From: Halorubrum sp. CSM-61
GTDB taxonomy: Archaea; Halobacteriota; Halobacteria; Halobacteriales; Haloferacaceae
Length of the DNA: 64,000 bases
Reading direction: 5' to 3'
NCBI RefSeq assembly: GCF_003781945.1
Contig: NZ_RJJW01000001.1
Coordinates: forward strand, 329,921-393,920
Shown: positions 1-7,229 of the stretch, in pieces
How positions within the stretch are numbered: position 1 is the first letter of the stretch
How the letters are laid out: the number at the start of each line of letters is the position of its first letter
Program-made: the position numbers and the translations under genes
The notes under the pieces: model-generated
What the model was told of the DNA's origin: nothing
Databases searched by the model: none
What the model saw: only the letters and a program-made list of their open reading frames with translations

Positions 1-161
1 ACCGGTCTTTCCGCCGCGATGAACGGCTCGTCGCGGTCGGCGGCCGCGAACGCGAGGTCGCCGTCGGCGCCGCGTTCGACCCGCCACGTCGGGAGGACCG
101 GCACGTCGTACTCCGTCGGGTCGCCGAAGGCGGCCGCGACCGTCCACTCGCGGGCGCGCAT
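1..161 (-). CDS. Hypothetical protein, N-terminal 53 codons only
   Basis: The reading frame starts with ATG at 161 and runs off the left edge. The N-terminus reads MRAREWTVAAAF and continues through a proline-rich stretch (YDVPVLPTWRV). It has no signal peptide or membrane segment. The ATG abuts the stop codon of the upstream binding-protein gene (162-164), so it is very probably the next gene of that iron-boxed transcription unit. I do not recognise the family; its position suggests a soluble protein linked to iron or siderophore handling. Confidence 0.6.
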   Translation of the reverse strand, partial: MRAREWTVAAAFGDPTEYDVPVLPTWRVERGADGDLAFAAADRDEPFIAAERP

Positions 162-1385
162 CTACGGGTCCCCGTTGATGATCTCCGCGACTCGTTGACG
201 ATCGAACAACTGCTCGTCACCGGTGACGGGGCCGAACTCCTCCGGATACAGCTGCTTCGCGGCCCGTTCGGTCAAGAAGAGGTTGTGGATCGGTCCCTGA
301 TAGAGGTAGCCGCCGCGGTACACGCGACCATCTTGAACCGCCGTGAGCTCGCTTCCGACGGAGTGATCCTGCATGTACGCGAGGACGGTGTCGCGGAACT
401 CTTCCGGCGATTTCCGCTCGTGTCCGCGGACGAGGATCACGTCCGGATCCACTTCGAGCAGGTTCTCGTAGTCGAGCTCCCCGCGGTTCGTGGTGCTGAG
501 GTTCTCGACGTCCGTTCCCGCGAGCGCGTCGGTCACGCCCAGATCGAGCCACTGCTTCTTGCTCGTCCCCTTGTCGACCAGTCGGTACGGCGAGAAGGTC
601 TCCGGCTCGTCGGTTCCCTCGAACGTCAGGAACACGCTCGGCCGATCGTCTGCGGACGGAAGGCGCGACTGCACGTCGGCGATGAACGACTCGTGGAGCT
701 CGGCGAACGCCTCGTAGCGCTCGCGTTCGTCGAACGCCGCCGCGACCCGCTCGAACGCCTCGTACAGCGTGTAGTACCGATAGTCGTGCCACCCGTCCGA
801 CCGCCGGAAGATCAGGTTGCCGAAGAAGGGAGCGACGTTATCCCGGATTTCCGCGACGTCGTCTTCTCCCCAATCGAACCAGTTGACGAGCATCTGCGGG
901 TCATAAAAGTGGATATCGGCGTCGAGCTCGTAGAACTGCTCTTTCGTCCTGACCTCCGGGTGCGCCTCGATCGGGCCCCGATCCATGTCGACTCCGGGGA
1001 GCTCGTCGTAGACGTACGTGTAGTACCGGTCGGCGTTGCCGACGCCGGCCAGCCCGTCGCCCTTCCCCAGCGCGACGGCCATGTCCGCGAAGCCGCCGTC
1101 GTACGCGACCCACCGCTCCGGGACCGACTCGAAGGTCACCTCACCGACCGGTTCCATGGAGGCGGTGTACGGGAGATCGTCGGACTCCTCGCTCTGGGCG
1201 TCCGATTCGGTCGGAGCCGTCGAGGCGGCCTCCGTGTCGTCGTCCCTGCCGGCGCTCTCCGCGCCGTCACCGCCGTCGCCGCCTCCGACGCAGCCGGCGA
1301 GTACGCCGCCGAGGGCGACGGTTCCGCCGTACTTCGCGAACGCCCTGCGGGTCGATTCTCCGTGTGCCGCGTCGTCTCTGACCAT
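162..1385 (-). CDS. Iron-siderophore ABC transporter substrate-binding lipoprotein (first copy)
   Basis: 407 aa. A twin-arginine signal near residue 13 (STRRAFAKYGG) leads into a lipobox (LAGC), followed by a low-complexity acidic linker typical of haloarchaeal lipoproteins. The rest matches the two-lobed periplasmic binding fold used for ferric siderophores, with characteristic phrases such as DPDVILVRGH in the C-lobe. It should capture ferric chelates at the outer face of the membrane and deliver them to the permease at 2379-3548. It follows the ATPase gene by 93 bp but has its own promoter with two iron operators, so it can be transcribed separately. It is a diverged paralogue of the binding protein at 4546-5820. 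The ligand is not deducible. Confidence 0.9.
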   Translation of the reverse strand: MVRDDAAHGESTRRAFAKYGGTVALGGVLAGCVGGGDGGDGAESAGRDDDTEAASTAPTESDAQSEESDDLPYTASMEPVGEVTFESVPERWVAYDGGFADMAVALGKGDGLAGVGNADRYYTYVYDELPGVDMDRGPIEAHPEVRTKEQFYELDADIHFYDPQMLVNWFDWGEDDVAEIRDNVAPFFGNLIFRRSDGWHDYRYYTLYEAFERVAAAFDERERYEAFAELHESFIADVQSRLPSADDRPSVFLTFEGTDEPETFSPYRLVDKGTSKKQWLDLGVTDALAGTDVENLSTTNRGELDYENLLEVDPDVILVRGHERKSPEEFRDTVLAYMQDHSVGSELTAVQDGRVYRGGYLYQGPIHNLFLTERAAKQLYPEEFGPVTGDEQLFDRQRVAEIINGDP

Positions 1386-1388
1386 GCT

Positions 1389-1404
1389 TTTAGGCCAGCC
1401 TAAA
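1389..1404. promoter_or_regulatory. Iron operator TTTAGG-N4-CCTAAA, start-proximal
   Basis: Perfect 16-bp palindrome (TTTAGGCCAGCCTAAA) beginning 4 bp upstream of the ATG at 1385, between that start and a TATA-like AT-rich stretch at 1406-1413. It matches the inner core of DtxR/IdeR operators. Binding here would cover the transcription start of a leaderless mRNA. Confidence 0.85.
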
Positions 1405-1405
1405 C

Positions 1406-1413
1406 AAATAAAA
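1406..1413 (-). promoter_or_regulatory. TATA-like box for the first binding-protein gene
   Basis: AT-rich TTTATTTG on the minus strand, 21-28 nt upstream of the ATG at 1385. This is the usual spacing for a leaderless haloarchaeal transcript. It lies between the two iron operators. Confidence 0.55.
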
Positions 1414-1424
1414 CCGTTCCGATC

Positions 1425-1440
1425 TTTAGGCCGACCTAAA
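1425..1440. promoter_or_regulatory. Iron operator TTTAGG-N4-CCTAAA, distal
   Basis: Second perfect palindrome (TTTAGGCCGACCTAAA), exactly 36 bp from the first, lying upstream of the TATA-like box. The same two-site layout and spacing occur in front of the gene at 4546-5820. Confidence 0.85.
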
Positions 1441-1478
1441 ACACAGCGGTCCCGGATCGCATCCTCCCCTTCGATCAG

Positions 1479-2378
1479 CTACTCGTGTCGCGCCCGGAGG
1501 GGGGTGACGCGCGGCCCGTTCTCGGTCTGGACCACGTCGGCGTCGACGCGGAACACGTCCGCGAGCAGCTCCTCGGTGACGATCTCCTCGGGGGCGCCGC
1601 GGGCGCGGATCTCGCCGTCCTTGAGCGCGACCATCCGGTCGGCGAGCCGGGCGGCCTGCTCGATGTCGTGGAGCACGACGACGACGGTCACGTCGCTCTC
1701 GTCGCGGAGGGTCTCGATGATCTCCATCACCTCCATCTGGTGGTGCATGTCGAGGAACGTCGTCGGCTCGTCGAGGAGGAGCACGTCGGTGTCCTGCGCG
1801 AGGACCATCGCGATCCACGCCAGCTGCTTCTGCCCGCCGCTGAGGCTCCCGACCTCGCGGTCGCGCAGGTGCCCGCAGCCGGCCAGCTCGATCGCCTCCT
1901 CGACCGCGACCGCGTCCGCCTCGGTCGTCCGCTCGAAGAACCCGCGGTGCGGGTAGCGACCGTGGTACACGAGGTCCTCGACGGTGATGCTGTTCGGCGA
2001 GGTGCTCTCCTGCGAGAGCAGCCCGAGCTTCCGGGCGAGCGCCTTCGCGTCCATCGCGTGCACGTCCTCCCCGTCGACGAGCACGGAGCCGTCTTCCGGC
2101 GCGATCTGCGTCGCCAGCCCCTTCAGCAGGGTGCTCTTGCCCGACCCGTTCGGGCCGACGAGCGCCGTGACCGCGCCGGGCTCGGCCGCGATCGACTCGC
2201 CGTCGATGACGGGCTCCGGAGCGTTCGGATACCCCAACACGAGGTCCTCTCCGTCGAGGTCGGTCGCGTCGGTCGCGGCGGACCCGTCTGCGGGCCCCGC
2301 CGAGGCGTCCGCGTCGTTCGAGCCGTCCGGTCCGTTCGTCGTCTCCGTCCGCGTCGTGTCCGCGTGTTCTGTCGACAT
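1479..2378 (-). CDS. Iron-siderophore ABC transporter ATP-binding protein (FecE/FepC-like)
   Basis: 299 aa. After an acidic 45-residue extension the nucleotide-binding domain shows Walker A (GPNGSGKST), the Q-loop region (LLSQES), the ABC signature (LSGGQKQ), Walker B (VLLLDEPT) and the H-loop (VVLHD). The size and the HHQMEVMEII region match siderophore/cobalamin-type ATPases. It powers ferric-chelate import with the permease gene immediately upstream, whose stop is directly adjacent to this ATG (2378/2379). It is the fourth gene of an operon starting at 5820. Confidence 0.93.
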   Translation of the reverse strand: MSTEHADTTRTETTNGPDGSNDADASAGPADGSAATDATDLDGEDLVLGYPNAPEPVIDGESIAAEPGAVTALVGPNGSGKSTLLKGLATQIAPEDGSVLVDGEDVHAMDAKALARKLGLLSQESTSPNSITVEDLVYHGRYPHRGFFERTTEADAVAVEEAIELAGCGHLRDREVGSLSGGQKQLAWIAMVLAQDTDVLLLDEPTTFLDMHHQMEVMEIIETLRDESDVTVVVVLHDIEQAARLADRMVALKDGEIRARGAPEEIVTEELLADVFRVDADVVQTENGPRVTPLRARHE

Positions 2379-3548
2379 TCAGAGTTCACCCATGTTCTGC
2401 TGGCGCCGCATCAGGTACAGGAAGTACGGGCCGCCGATCAGCCCGGTGACGATACCGACCGGGATCTGCGAGTCCGCGCCCGTTATGACGCCCATCCCGA
2501 GACGCGCGCCCACGTCGGCCGCGACCATCAGCGCCGGGCCGACGAACAGGCAGCCGACGATCACCCGCTTGTAGTCGCTGCCGACGAGGTTCCGGACCAT
2601 GTGGGGGACGATCAGTCCCACGAAGCTGACGATCCCCGCCACGGCGATGCTGGCGGCGGCCGCCAGCACGGCGACGCCGGAGAGCGCGAACCGGACCTTC
2701 TCGATCGACATCCCCAGCGACTTCGCCGTCTGCTCGCCGAGGAGGAGGAGGTTCAGCTGACGCGACCCCGCGAGCGACAGCGCCACCGCCACGACCGTCC
2801 ACGGCAGGGCCATCCGGACCTGGTCCCAGTCGGTGCCCGTCAGCGACCCCGTCGTCCACTGGATCGCCGACTGGACGACGCCGATGTCGTCCGCGAAGAA
2901 GAACAGCCCCGTCTGGAGGCTGTTGAAGACGGTCCCGACGATCACGCCCGCGAGCACGAGCCGGACCGGGCTCGTCCCGTTCTTCCACGCGATCGCGTAG
3001 ACGATCAGGAACGCGACCGCGCCGCCGAGCGCCGCGATCAGCGGGAGGAACGCCGAGAGCCCCCCGAACACCACGAGCGTCAGCAGGATCATCAGTCCCG
3101 CGCCCGAGGAGACGCCGAGGATGAACGGGCTCGCCAGCTCGTTCCTCGTGACCGCCTGGAAGATGGCCCCCGAGATCCCGAGGTTCATCCCGACGAGGGC
3201 GGCGACGAACACCCGCGGGAGCCGGATGTTCCAGACGATGAGCGTCCCGTGTGCCAGCTCGGGCAGCTCCCCCTGAAACCCGGTGAGCGAGCGCATCGCT
3301 CCCTCGCCGAGGAGGAAGCTCAACAGCCAGTGGACGTCGAGGAGCACCGCGGGGTCGAGGACGGCGCGCCACGCCTCTCCGACCGTCATGGAGTACGCGC
3401 CGAAGCTCACCTGCACGAGCCCGCCGGCGACGACGACCGCCACGCTCGCGAGCGCGACCGTGACCAGCTTGGGATCGAACAGCCAGCCGATCCGACCGTC
3501 CTCGCGCCGTCGCGCCGCGCCGGCGGCGATCGACCCCTCGCCGCTCAT
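2379..3548 (-). CDS. Iron-siderophore ABC transporter permease (FecCD/BtuC family)
   Basis: 389 aa, a multi-helix membrane protein of the FecCD type. Family hallmarks include WNIRLPRVFVAALVG near residue 115, RNELASPFILGVSSGAG, and the C-terminal IVSFVGLIVPHMVRNLVG loop that contacts the ATPase. I chose the ATG at 3548 because it overlaps the upstream stop (ATGA, 3545-3548). A longer in-frame extension exists, but it is arginine-rich antisense to the upstream gene. One gene can supply both halves of the transporter as a homodimer. Confidence 0.92.
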   Translation of the reverse strand: MSGEGSIAAGAARRREDGRIGWLFDPKLVTVALASVAVVVAGGLVQVSFGAYSMTVGEAWRAVLDPAVLLDVHWLLSFLLGEGAMRSLTGFQGELPELAHGTLIVWNIRLPRVFVAALVGMNLGISGAIFQAVTRNELASPFILGVSSGAGLMILLTLVVFGGLSAFLPLIAALGGAVAFLIVYAIAWKNGTSPVRLVLAGVIVGTVFNSLQTGLFFFADDIGVVQSAIQWTTGSLTGTDWDQVRMALPWTVVAVALSLAGSRQLNLLLLGEQTAKSLGMSIEKVRFALSGVAVLAAAASIAVAGIVSFVGLIVPHMVRNLVGSDYKRVIVGCLFVGPALMVAADVGARLGMGVITGADSQIPVGIVTGLIGGPYFLYLMRRQQNMGEL

Positions 3549-4549
3549 CGCGCCCCCTCGGCGTACGCGGCGATCGCCTCGTCGTCCATCGCGTCGAGCA
3601 GCGACTCGGCGCCGTGCGCGTCGACGACGGCGCCGGGGTCGAGGTGGCTGACGAGCGCGCGCCGCCCCTCGGCCGCTCGCGTCTCGGCCTCGTCGGCGTC
3701 GACGTACGCCGACAGCGCCTCGTCGATCGCCGCCTCGCGGACCCGGGCGAACCGCTCCGAGCACGGATCGACGGGGGCGTCGGCGTGGCGCTCGTCGAAC
3801 CGCTCGGCCCACCGCTCGCGGTCCGCCCACTCCTCGTCGCGCTCGGCCTCGCGCCGCACCCAGTCGACGCCCTCCGCCGCCGCGGGCCACCAGCCGTCCG
3901 CGACCCGCAGGTCCGTGATGACCCGCCGAGCGACGCGGGCCCCGCGCCCGGCCGCCGTGATCGCCTGCTGGGCGGCCTCGGAGGGCGAGGCGACGTAGAG
4001 CCCGTCGACCGGCGTCGTCCCGTCGGGGTCGGCGTACTCCCGGTCGAAGTGCTCGTGCGTCTCGCCGCCGCGGTCGTGGGTCTCGAACATCGCGTCGTCG
4101 TCGTCGAGCCCGCGGAGGTACTTGCCGTCGTACCGGGTCGCCGCCACCACGCGGCGGGCGGTGACCGGCTCGCCCTCCTGCGGAGTGACGCGGAAGCGCG
4201 GCTCCGTCGCGTCGCCGTCACGTCCCCCGACCGGTTCGACCGACTCGACGAGGTCGTCGACGAGGTCGGCGCCCGCGCGCTCGACGTGGTCGTGCAGGAG
4301 GTCGTAGAACGTCTCCACGTCGATCCCGGCGGGGAAGCCGAGGTAGTTCCCGAGGTGCGCGCAGCGCGCGATCGACGACCGACCGCGGTCGAAGACGGCG
4401 ACGTCGAGCCCTTCCCGGGCGAGGAAGACGGTGGCCGAGCAGCCGGCGGGACCGCCGCCGACCACGACCGCGTCGCAGTCGACCTCCTGGGCCGTCTCGG
4501 GGGTCCCGACTATCTCGGCGGTCTCGGCGCGGTCGCCCCCGCCGCTCAT
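3545..4549 (-). CDS. FAD/NAD(P)-dependent oxidoreductase inside the siderophore operon
   Basis: 334 aa. An N-terminal dinucleotide-binding motif (VVVGGGPAGCSA, around residue 29) and the HLGNYLGFP segment place it near the thioredoxin-reductase-like flavoproteins. The CxxC redox pair of true thioredoxin reductase is not visible. The C-terminal 120 residues are acidic/arginine-rich and look family-specific. It is fused into the operon by 4-bp ATGA overlaps on both sides, between the binding protein and the permease. Reductive release of iron from an imported ferric chelate is a reasonable inference from context, but it is not shown by sequence. Confidence 0.8.
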   Translation of the reverse strand: MSGGGDRAETAEIVGTPETAQEVDCDAVVVGGGPAGCSATVFLAREGLDVAVFDRGRSSIARCAHLGNYLGFPAGIDVETFYDLLHDHVERAGADLVDDLVESVEPVGGRDGDATEPRFRVTPQEGEPVTARRVVAATRYDGKYLRGLDDDDAMFETHDRGGETHEHFDREYADPDGTTPVDGLYVASPSEAAQQAITAAGRGARVARRVITDLRVADGWWPAAAEGVDWVRREAERDEEWADRERWAERFDERHADAPVDPCSERFARVREAAIDEALSAYVDADEAETRAAEGRRALVSHLDPGAVVDAHGAESLLDAMDDEAIAAYAEGAR

Positions 4550-5820
4550 TCCGCATCACCGGCGACGATCTCCGCCACGCGGTCGCGGTCGAAGAGCCGC
4601 TCGGACTCGGGAATGTCAGGGTAGCCGTCGCCGAGCTCGTAGGCCGGCCACTCGCCGAACCGCTCGGGGAACAGCTGCTTGGCGGTCATCTCGATCTGGA
4701 AGAGGTTCATGATCGGCCCCTGCACCGGGTCGCCCGAGGGGTAGAACCGGTCGTCCTCGATCGCGGAGAGCTCGCCGGCGACGGGGTGGTCGGCGAGCTC
4801 CTCGCGTGTCGCGGCCACGTCGTAGTAGGACTCGACCCCGTACTGATGGAGGACGACGTCGGGGTCGATCTCCAGCAGCTGCTCGTGGTCGTAGGCGGTC
4901 TCGTAGGTCACGTCGTCGGCGCCGAACGCGTCGGGCACGCCGAAGGGGCGCACGTGGGCGTTGGCGAACCCCGGCTCGTCGAGCCGCGAGGGGTAGTAGG
5001 TCCCGTCCATGTAGAGGAGCGTGCCGACCGTCGGGCGTTCCCCCTCCGGCGGGAGGTCGGCCCGCACCGTCTCGATCAGGTCGTCGCGGACCGACGAGAG
5101 CGCCTCGTAGCGCTCCTCCTCGCGGAACACGCCGGCGACGCGCTCGGTGATCTCCCAGAGGGTGTAGTACTCGTAGTCGCCGCGGTACGGCTCCGGGGGC
5201 TCGGCGTGCCGGCGGCTGTACACGTTGCCGAACCACGGTCCGACGTTGTCTCGGACCTCCGCCACGTCGTCCCGGTCCCACCCGTCGAAGGAGACGAACA
5301 GCGCGGGGTCCGCCAGGTGGAGGTCGGAGTCGAGCTCGTAGAGCAGCTCCCGGTCGACCGAGATCCCGCCGCCGGAGCCCGAGTTGAGCTGGGTGATTCC
5401 CTCTCGATCGAACTCGACGCCGTCGAGTTCGGCGTAGTAGGCGTCGAGCGTGCGTCCGCCGGCGTCCGCATCGAAGCCGAGCGAGTTCACCGCGTCGCCG
5501 TGGCCGAACGCGACCGCCATGTCCGCGTACAGGAGGCTGTAGACCATCACGTCCTCGGGGACCGAATCGAGGGTCACTTCGCCGACCGGCGCCATCTCGA
5601 CGGTGTACGAGTCCGCGGACCCGTCGTCCGCCTCTCCCTCGTCGGAACCGTCCGACCCTGCGGTATCGGTCGATCCGTCGGCACCGTCGGGGCCGTCCGA
5701 GACGGAGTCGCCCGAGCCGCCGCCGAGACATCCCGCGAGCAGTCCCGCCCCCGCGACCGCGCCGCCGTACCCGATCAGGTCTCGACGCGTCGGCGTGGTT
5801 CGGTCCGCGTGCTTTCCCAT
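4546..5820 (-). CDS. Iron-siderophore ABC transporter substrate-binding lipoprotein (second copy, operon leader)
   Basis: 424 aa. Tat signal (TRRDLIGYGG) and lipobox (LAGC), then an Asp/Ser/Gly linker and the ferric-siderophore binding fold (MAPVGEVTLDSVPEDVMVY, EIDPDVVLHQYGV). It is the first gene of the operon binding protein, oxidoreductase, permease, ATPase, all overlapping or abutting. It shares its architecture with the paralogue at 162-1385 but is clearly diverged, so the two may take different chelates into one permease. It is preceded by two iron operators and a TATA-like box. Confidence 0.92.
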   Translation of the reverse strand: MGKHADRTTPTRRDLIGYGGAVAGAGLLAGCLGGGSGDSVSDGPDGADGSTDTAGSDGSDEGEADDGSADSYTVEMAPVGEVTLDSVPEDVMVYSLLYADMAVAFGHGDAVNSLGFDADAGGRTLDAYYAELDGVEFDREGITQLNSGSGGGISVDRELLYELDSDLHLADPALFVSFDGWDRDDVAEVRDNVGPWFGNVYSRRHAEPPEPYRGDYEYYTLWEITERVAGVFREEERYEALSSVRDDLIETVRADLPPEGERPTVGTLLYMDGTYYPSRLDEPGFANAHVRPFGVPDAFGADDVTYETAYDHEQLLEIDPDVVLHQYGVESYYDVAATREELADHPVAGELSAIEDDRFYPSGDPVQGPIMNLFQIEMTAKQLFPERFGEWPAYELGDGYPDIPESERLFDRDRVAEIVAGDAE

Positions 5821-5824
5821 ATGG

Positions 5825-5840
5825 TTTAGGCCTCCCTAAA
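5825..5840. promoter_or_regulatory. Iron operator TTTAGG-N4-CCTAAA, start-proximal
   Basis: Perfect palindrome (TTTAGGCCTCCCTAAA), 4 bp upstream of the ATG at 5820, the same offset as at 1389. It lies between the start codon and a TATA-like ATTTAATG stretch near 5842-5850. Confidence 0.85.
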
Positions 5841-5860
5841 GCATTAAATCGCTTTCGAAT

Positions 5861-5876
5861 CTTAGGGGAACCTAAA
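5861..5876. promoter_or_regulatory. Iron operator, distal, one mismatch (CTTAGG-N4-CCTAAA)
   Basis: Sixteen-bp palindrome with a single outer mismatch, 36 bp from the proximal site. It repeats the spacing seen at 1389/1425. Confidence 0.8.
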
Positions 5877-6001
5877 TCGAGGAGATCGGCGGGCGCGCGT
5901 CTCCCCTGCTCCGATCCACGACCGATCGAATGAATATAAAATTAATGATAAGAGATCGGAATATCCGTTCTCTGGGGCACCTTCCTCCGTCACGTTGGAG
6001 T

Positions 6002-6017
6002 TTTAGGCCGTACGAAA
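6002..6017 (+). promoter_or_regulatory. Degenerate iron-box half site upstream of dpsA
   Basis: TTTAGG is intact, but the second half reads ACGAAA rather than CCTAAA. It lies about 22 bp upstream of the dpsA TATA box (TTATAAG, about 6039-6045), a place where a bound regulator would activate rather than block. Whether it functions is inference. Confidence 0.35.
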
Positions 6018-6038
6018 AAGTGTATACATATTGATAAC

Positions 6039-6045
6039 TTATAAG
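6039..6045 (+). promoter_or_regulatory. TATA box of dpsA
   Basis: TTATAAG lies 25-31 nt upstream of the ATG at 6070 in an AT-rich stretch, consistent with a leaderless or near-leaderless transcript. Confidence 0.6.
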
Positions 6046-6069
6046 TAGGTAGAGGGCGTACGGAGTAGT

Positions 6070-6615
6070 ATGAGCACGCAGAAGGAGACCCGACAGCGCG
6101 CCGGTACCGTCGAAGAGAACGCCCTCAGGCTCGATTCGGAGAAGGCGGAGCAGATCATCGAGGCGCTGAACGTCGACCTCGCGGACGCGTACGTCCTCTA
6201 CCACCAGCTCCACAAACACCACTGGAACGTCGAGGGCGCCGAGTTCCTCGACGTTCACGTGTTCCTCCAAGAGGTGTACGAGGACGTCGAGGCGGCCGCC
6301 GACGAGCTCGCCGAACGGCTGCAGGCGCTCGGCGGCGTGCCGCACGCCGGCATGACGACCCTCTCGGAGAACGCCACCGTCGAGCCGGAAGACGAGGACG
6401 TCTACGACATCCGCACGTCGCTCGAGAACGACCTGGAGATGATGGGCGACATCATCGAGAGCTACCGGCAGCACATCGAGCTCGCGGAGGGGCTCGGCGA
6501 CTACGCGACCGCGGAGATGCTCCGCGAGCAGCTGGAGGGCATCGAGGAGCACGCGCACCACATCGAACATTACCTCGAGGACGACACGCTCGTCGTCGAA
6601 TCCGCGACGAACTGA
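6070..6615 (+). CDS. dpsA: DNA-protecting ferritin-like protein DpsA
   Basis: 181 aa, the usual haloarchaeal DpsA length. The ferroxidase ligands at the dimer interface are visible: HKHHWNVEG near residues 46-54 and DVHVFLQEVYEDVE further on. The later histidine-rich EEHAHHIEHYLED fits DpsA. The protein forms a dodecameric shell that oxidises and stores iron and limits hydroxyl-radical damage. It lies between iron-boxed uptake genes and the DtxR regulator, which fits joint iron homeostasis. The upstream half-box (6002-6017) may link it to the same regulator. Confidence 0.95.
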   Translation: MSTQKETRQRAGTVEENALRLDSEKAEQIIEALNVDLADAYVLYHQLHKHHWNVEGAEFLDVHVFLQEVYEDVEAAADELAERLQALGGVPHAGMTTLSENATVEPEDEDVYDIRTSLENDLEMMGDIIESYRQHIELAEGLGDYATAEMLREQLEGIEEHAHHIEHYLEDDTLVVESATN

Positions 6616-6634
6616 CGGAGAAACTCCGAAACCG

Positions 6635-6958
6635 CTAGCGAACGTCCGGCGCGGTCTGGTCGGTCCGACCCGGCAGCGCCACTTCGATCTCTAACTCCGG
6701 TTCGCCGACGCCCTCGTAGTCAATTTCGAGTTTCACGGGTTCGCCGAACGCGAACGGGAGCGCCCACTCCTCCGTCTCGATCCGGAGGTCGTCGCCGTCG
6801 CGGAGCCCCTCGCCGAGCGCGATCAGGAACTCGCCGGCCTCGCTGGCGTCGACGCGGTACTCCCGCTCGAAGTTCCGACCGGCGATCACCGTCCGGTCGT
6901 CGTCGGTCGACGCCGACTCGTCAGAGTGAGATTCGTCCGAAGGGGATTCGTCCGTCAT
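6635..6958 (-). CDS. Amphi-Trp domain protein
   Basis: 107 aa. A Ser/Asp/Glu-rich N-terminal tail precedes an amphi-Trp type domain (FEREYRVDASEAGEFLIALGEGL, then EEWALPFAFGEPVKLEIDYEG). No signal peptide or membrane helix is seen. It starts one base after the stop codon of the 55-aa CxxC gene (6960-7127), so the two form an operon behind the iron operator at 7136-7151. The function of this domain in haloarchaea is unknown to me. Confidence 0.82.
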   Translation of the reverse strand: MTDESPSDESHSDESASTDDDRTVIAGRNFEREYRVDASEAGEFLIALGEGLRDGDDLRIETEEWALPFAFGEPVKLEIDYEGVGEPELEIEVALPGRTDQTAPDVR

Positions 6959-6959
6959 C

Positions 6960-7127
6960 TCACCGAGTCACGTCGACGACGTGGTCGCTCGCGATCCACC
7001 CGTCCGTGTTCTCGGACTCCATGAACACGGATCGGCCGGGACACCCCTCACAGACGGTGACGGAGGGAGTCTGTTCGGATTCCGATTCGCGACGAGAGTC
7101 GATACGAGACCGAGCGCCTGCGGACAT
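6960..7127 (-). CDS. Small CxxC protein, first gene of an iron-boxed operon
   Basis: 55 codons plus stop, starting with ATG at 7127 and ending at the TGA complementing 6960-6962. The N-terminal half is Arg/Ser-rich. The second half reads VTVCEGCPGRSVFMES and ends ENTDGWIASDHVVDVTR, with one CxxC pair and no other cysteines. It is supported by its coupling to the next gene and by the iron operator 9 bp upstream of its start. The single CxxC could bind one metal as a dimer. I do not know a function. Confidence 0.78.
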   Translation of the reverse strand: MSAGARSRIDSRRESESEQTPSVTVCEGCPGRSVFMESENTDGWIASDHVVDVTR

Positions 7128-7135
7128 TGCGAGTC

Positions 7136-7151
7136 TTTAGGCAAACCTAAA
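7136..7151. promoter_or_regulatory. Iron operator TTTAGG-N4-CCTAAA before the CxxC/amphi-Trp operon
   Basis: Perfect palindrome (TTTAGGCAAACCTAAA) ending 9 bp from the ATG at 7127. A TATA-like T-rich run follows at about 7148-7160 on the minus strand. Confidence 0.83.
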
Positions 7152-7229
7152 ACAAAAAGGATGCGGTCGACGGCGACGGTTGCGGAGGTCGCGGCCGGCG
7201 GCGTCGACTCCCACCGTCGCGGTCCCGGG

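Noticed and set aside
3549-3890. Longer start for the siderophore permease
   Set aside because: The extension is antisense-like Arg/Gly-rich sequence inside the oxidoreductase gene. The ATG at 3548 overlaps the upstream stop and gives the normal family length.
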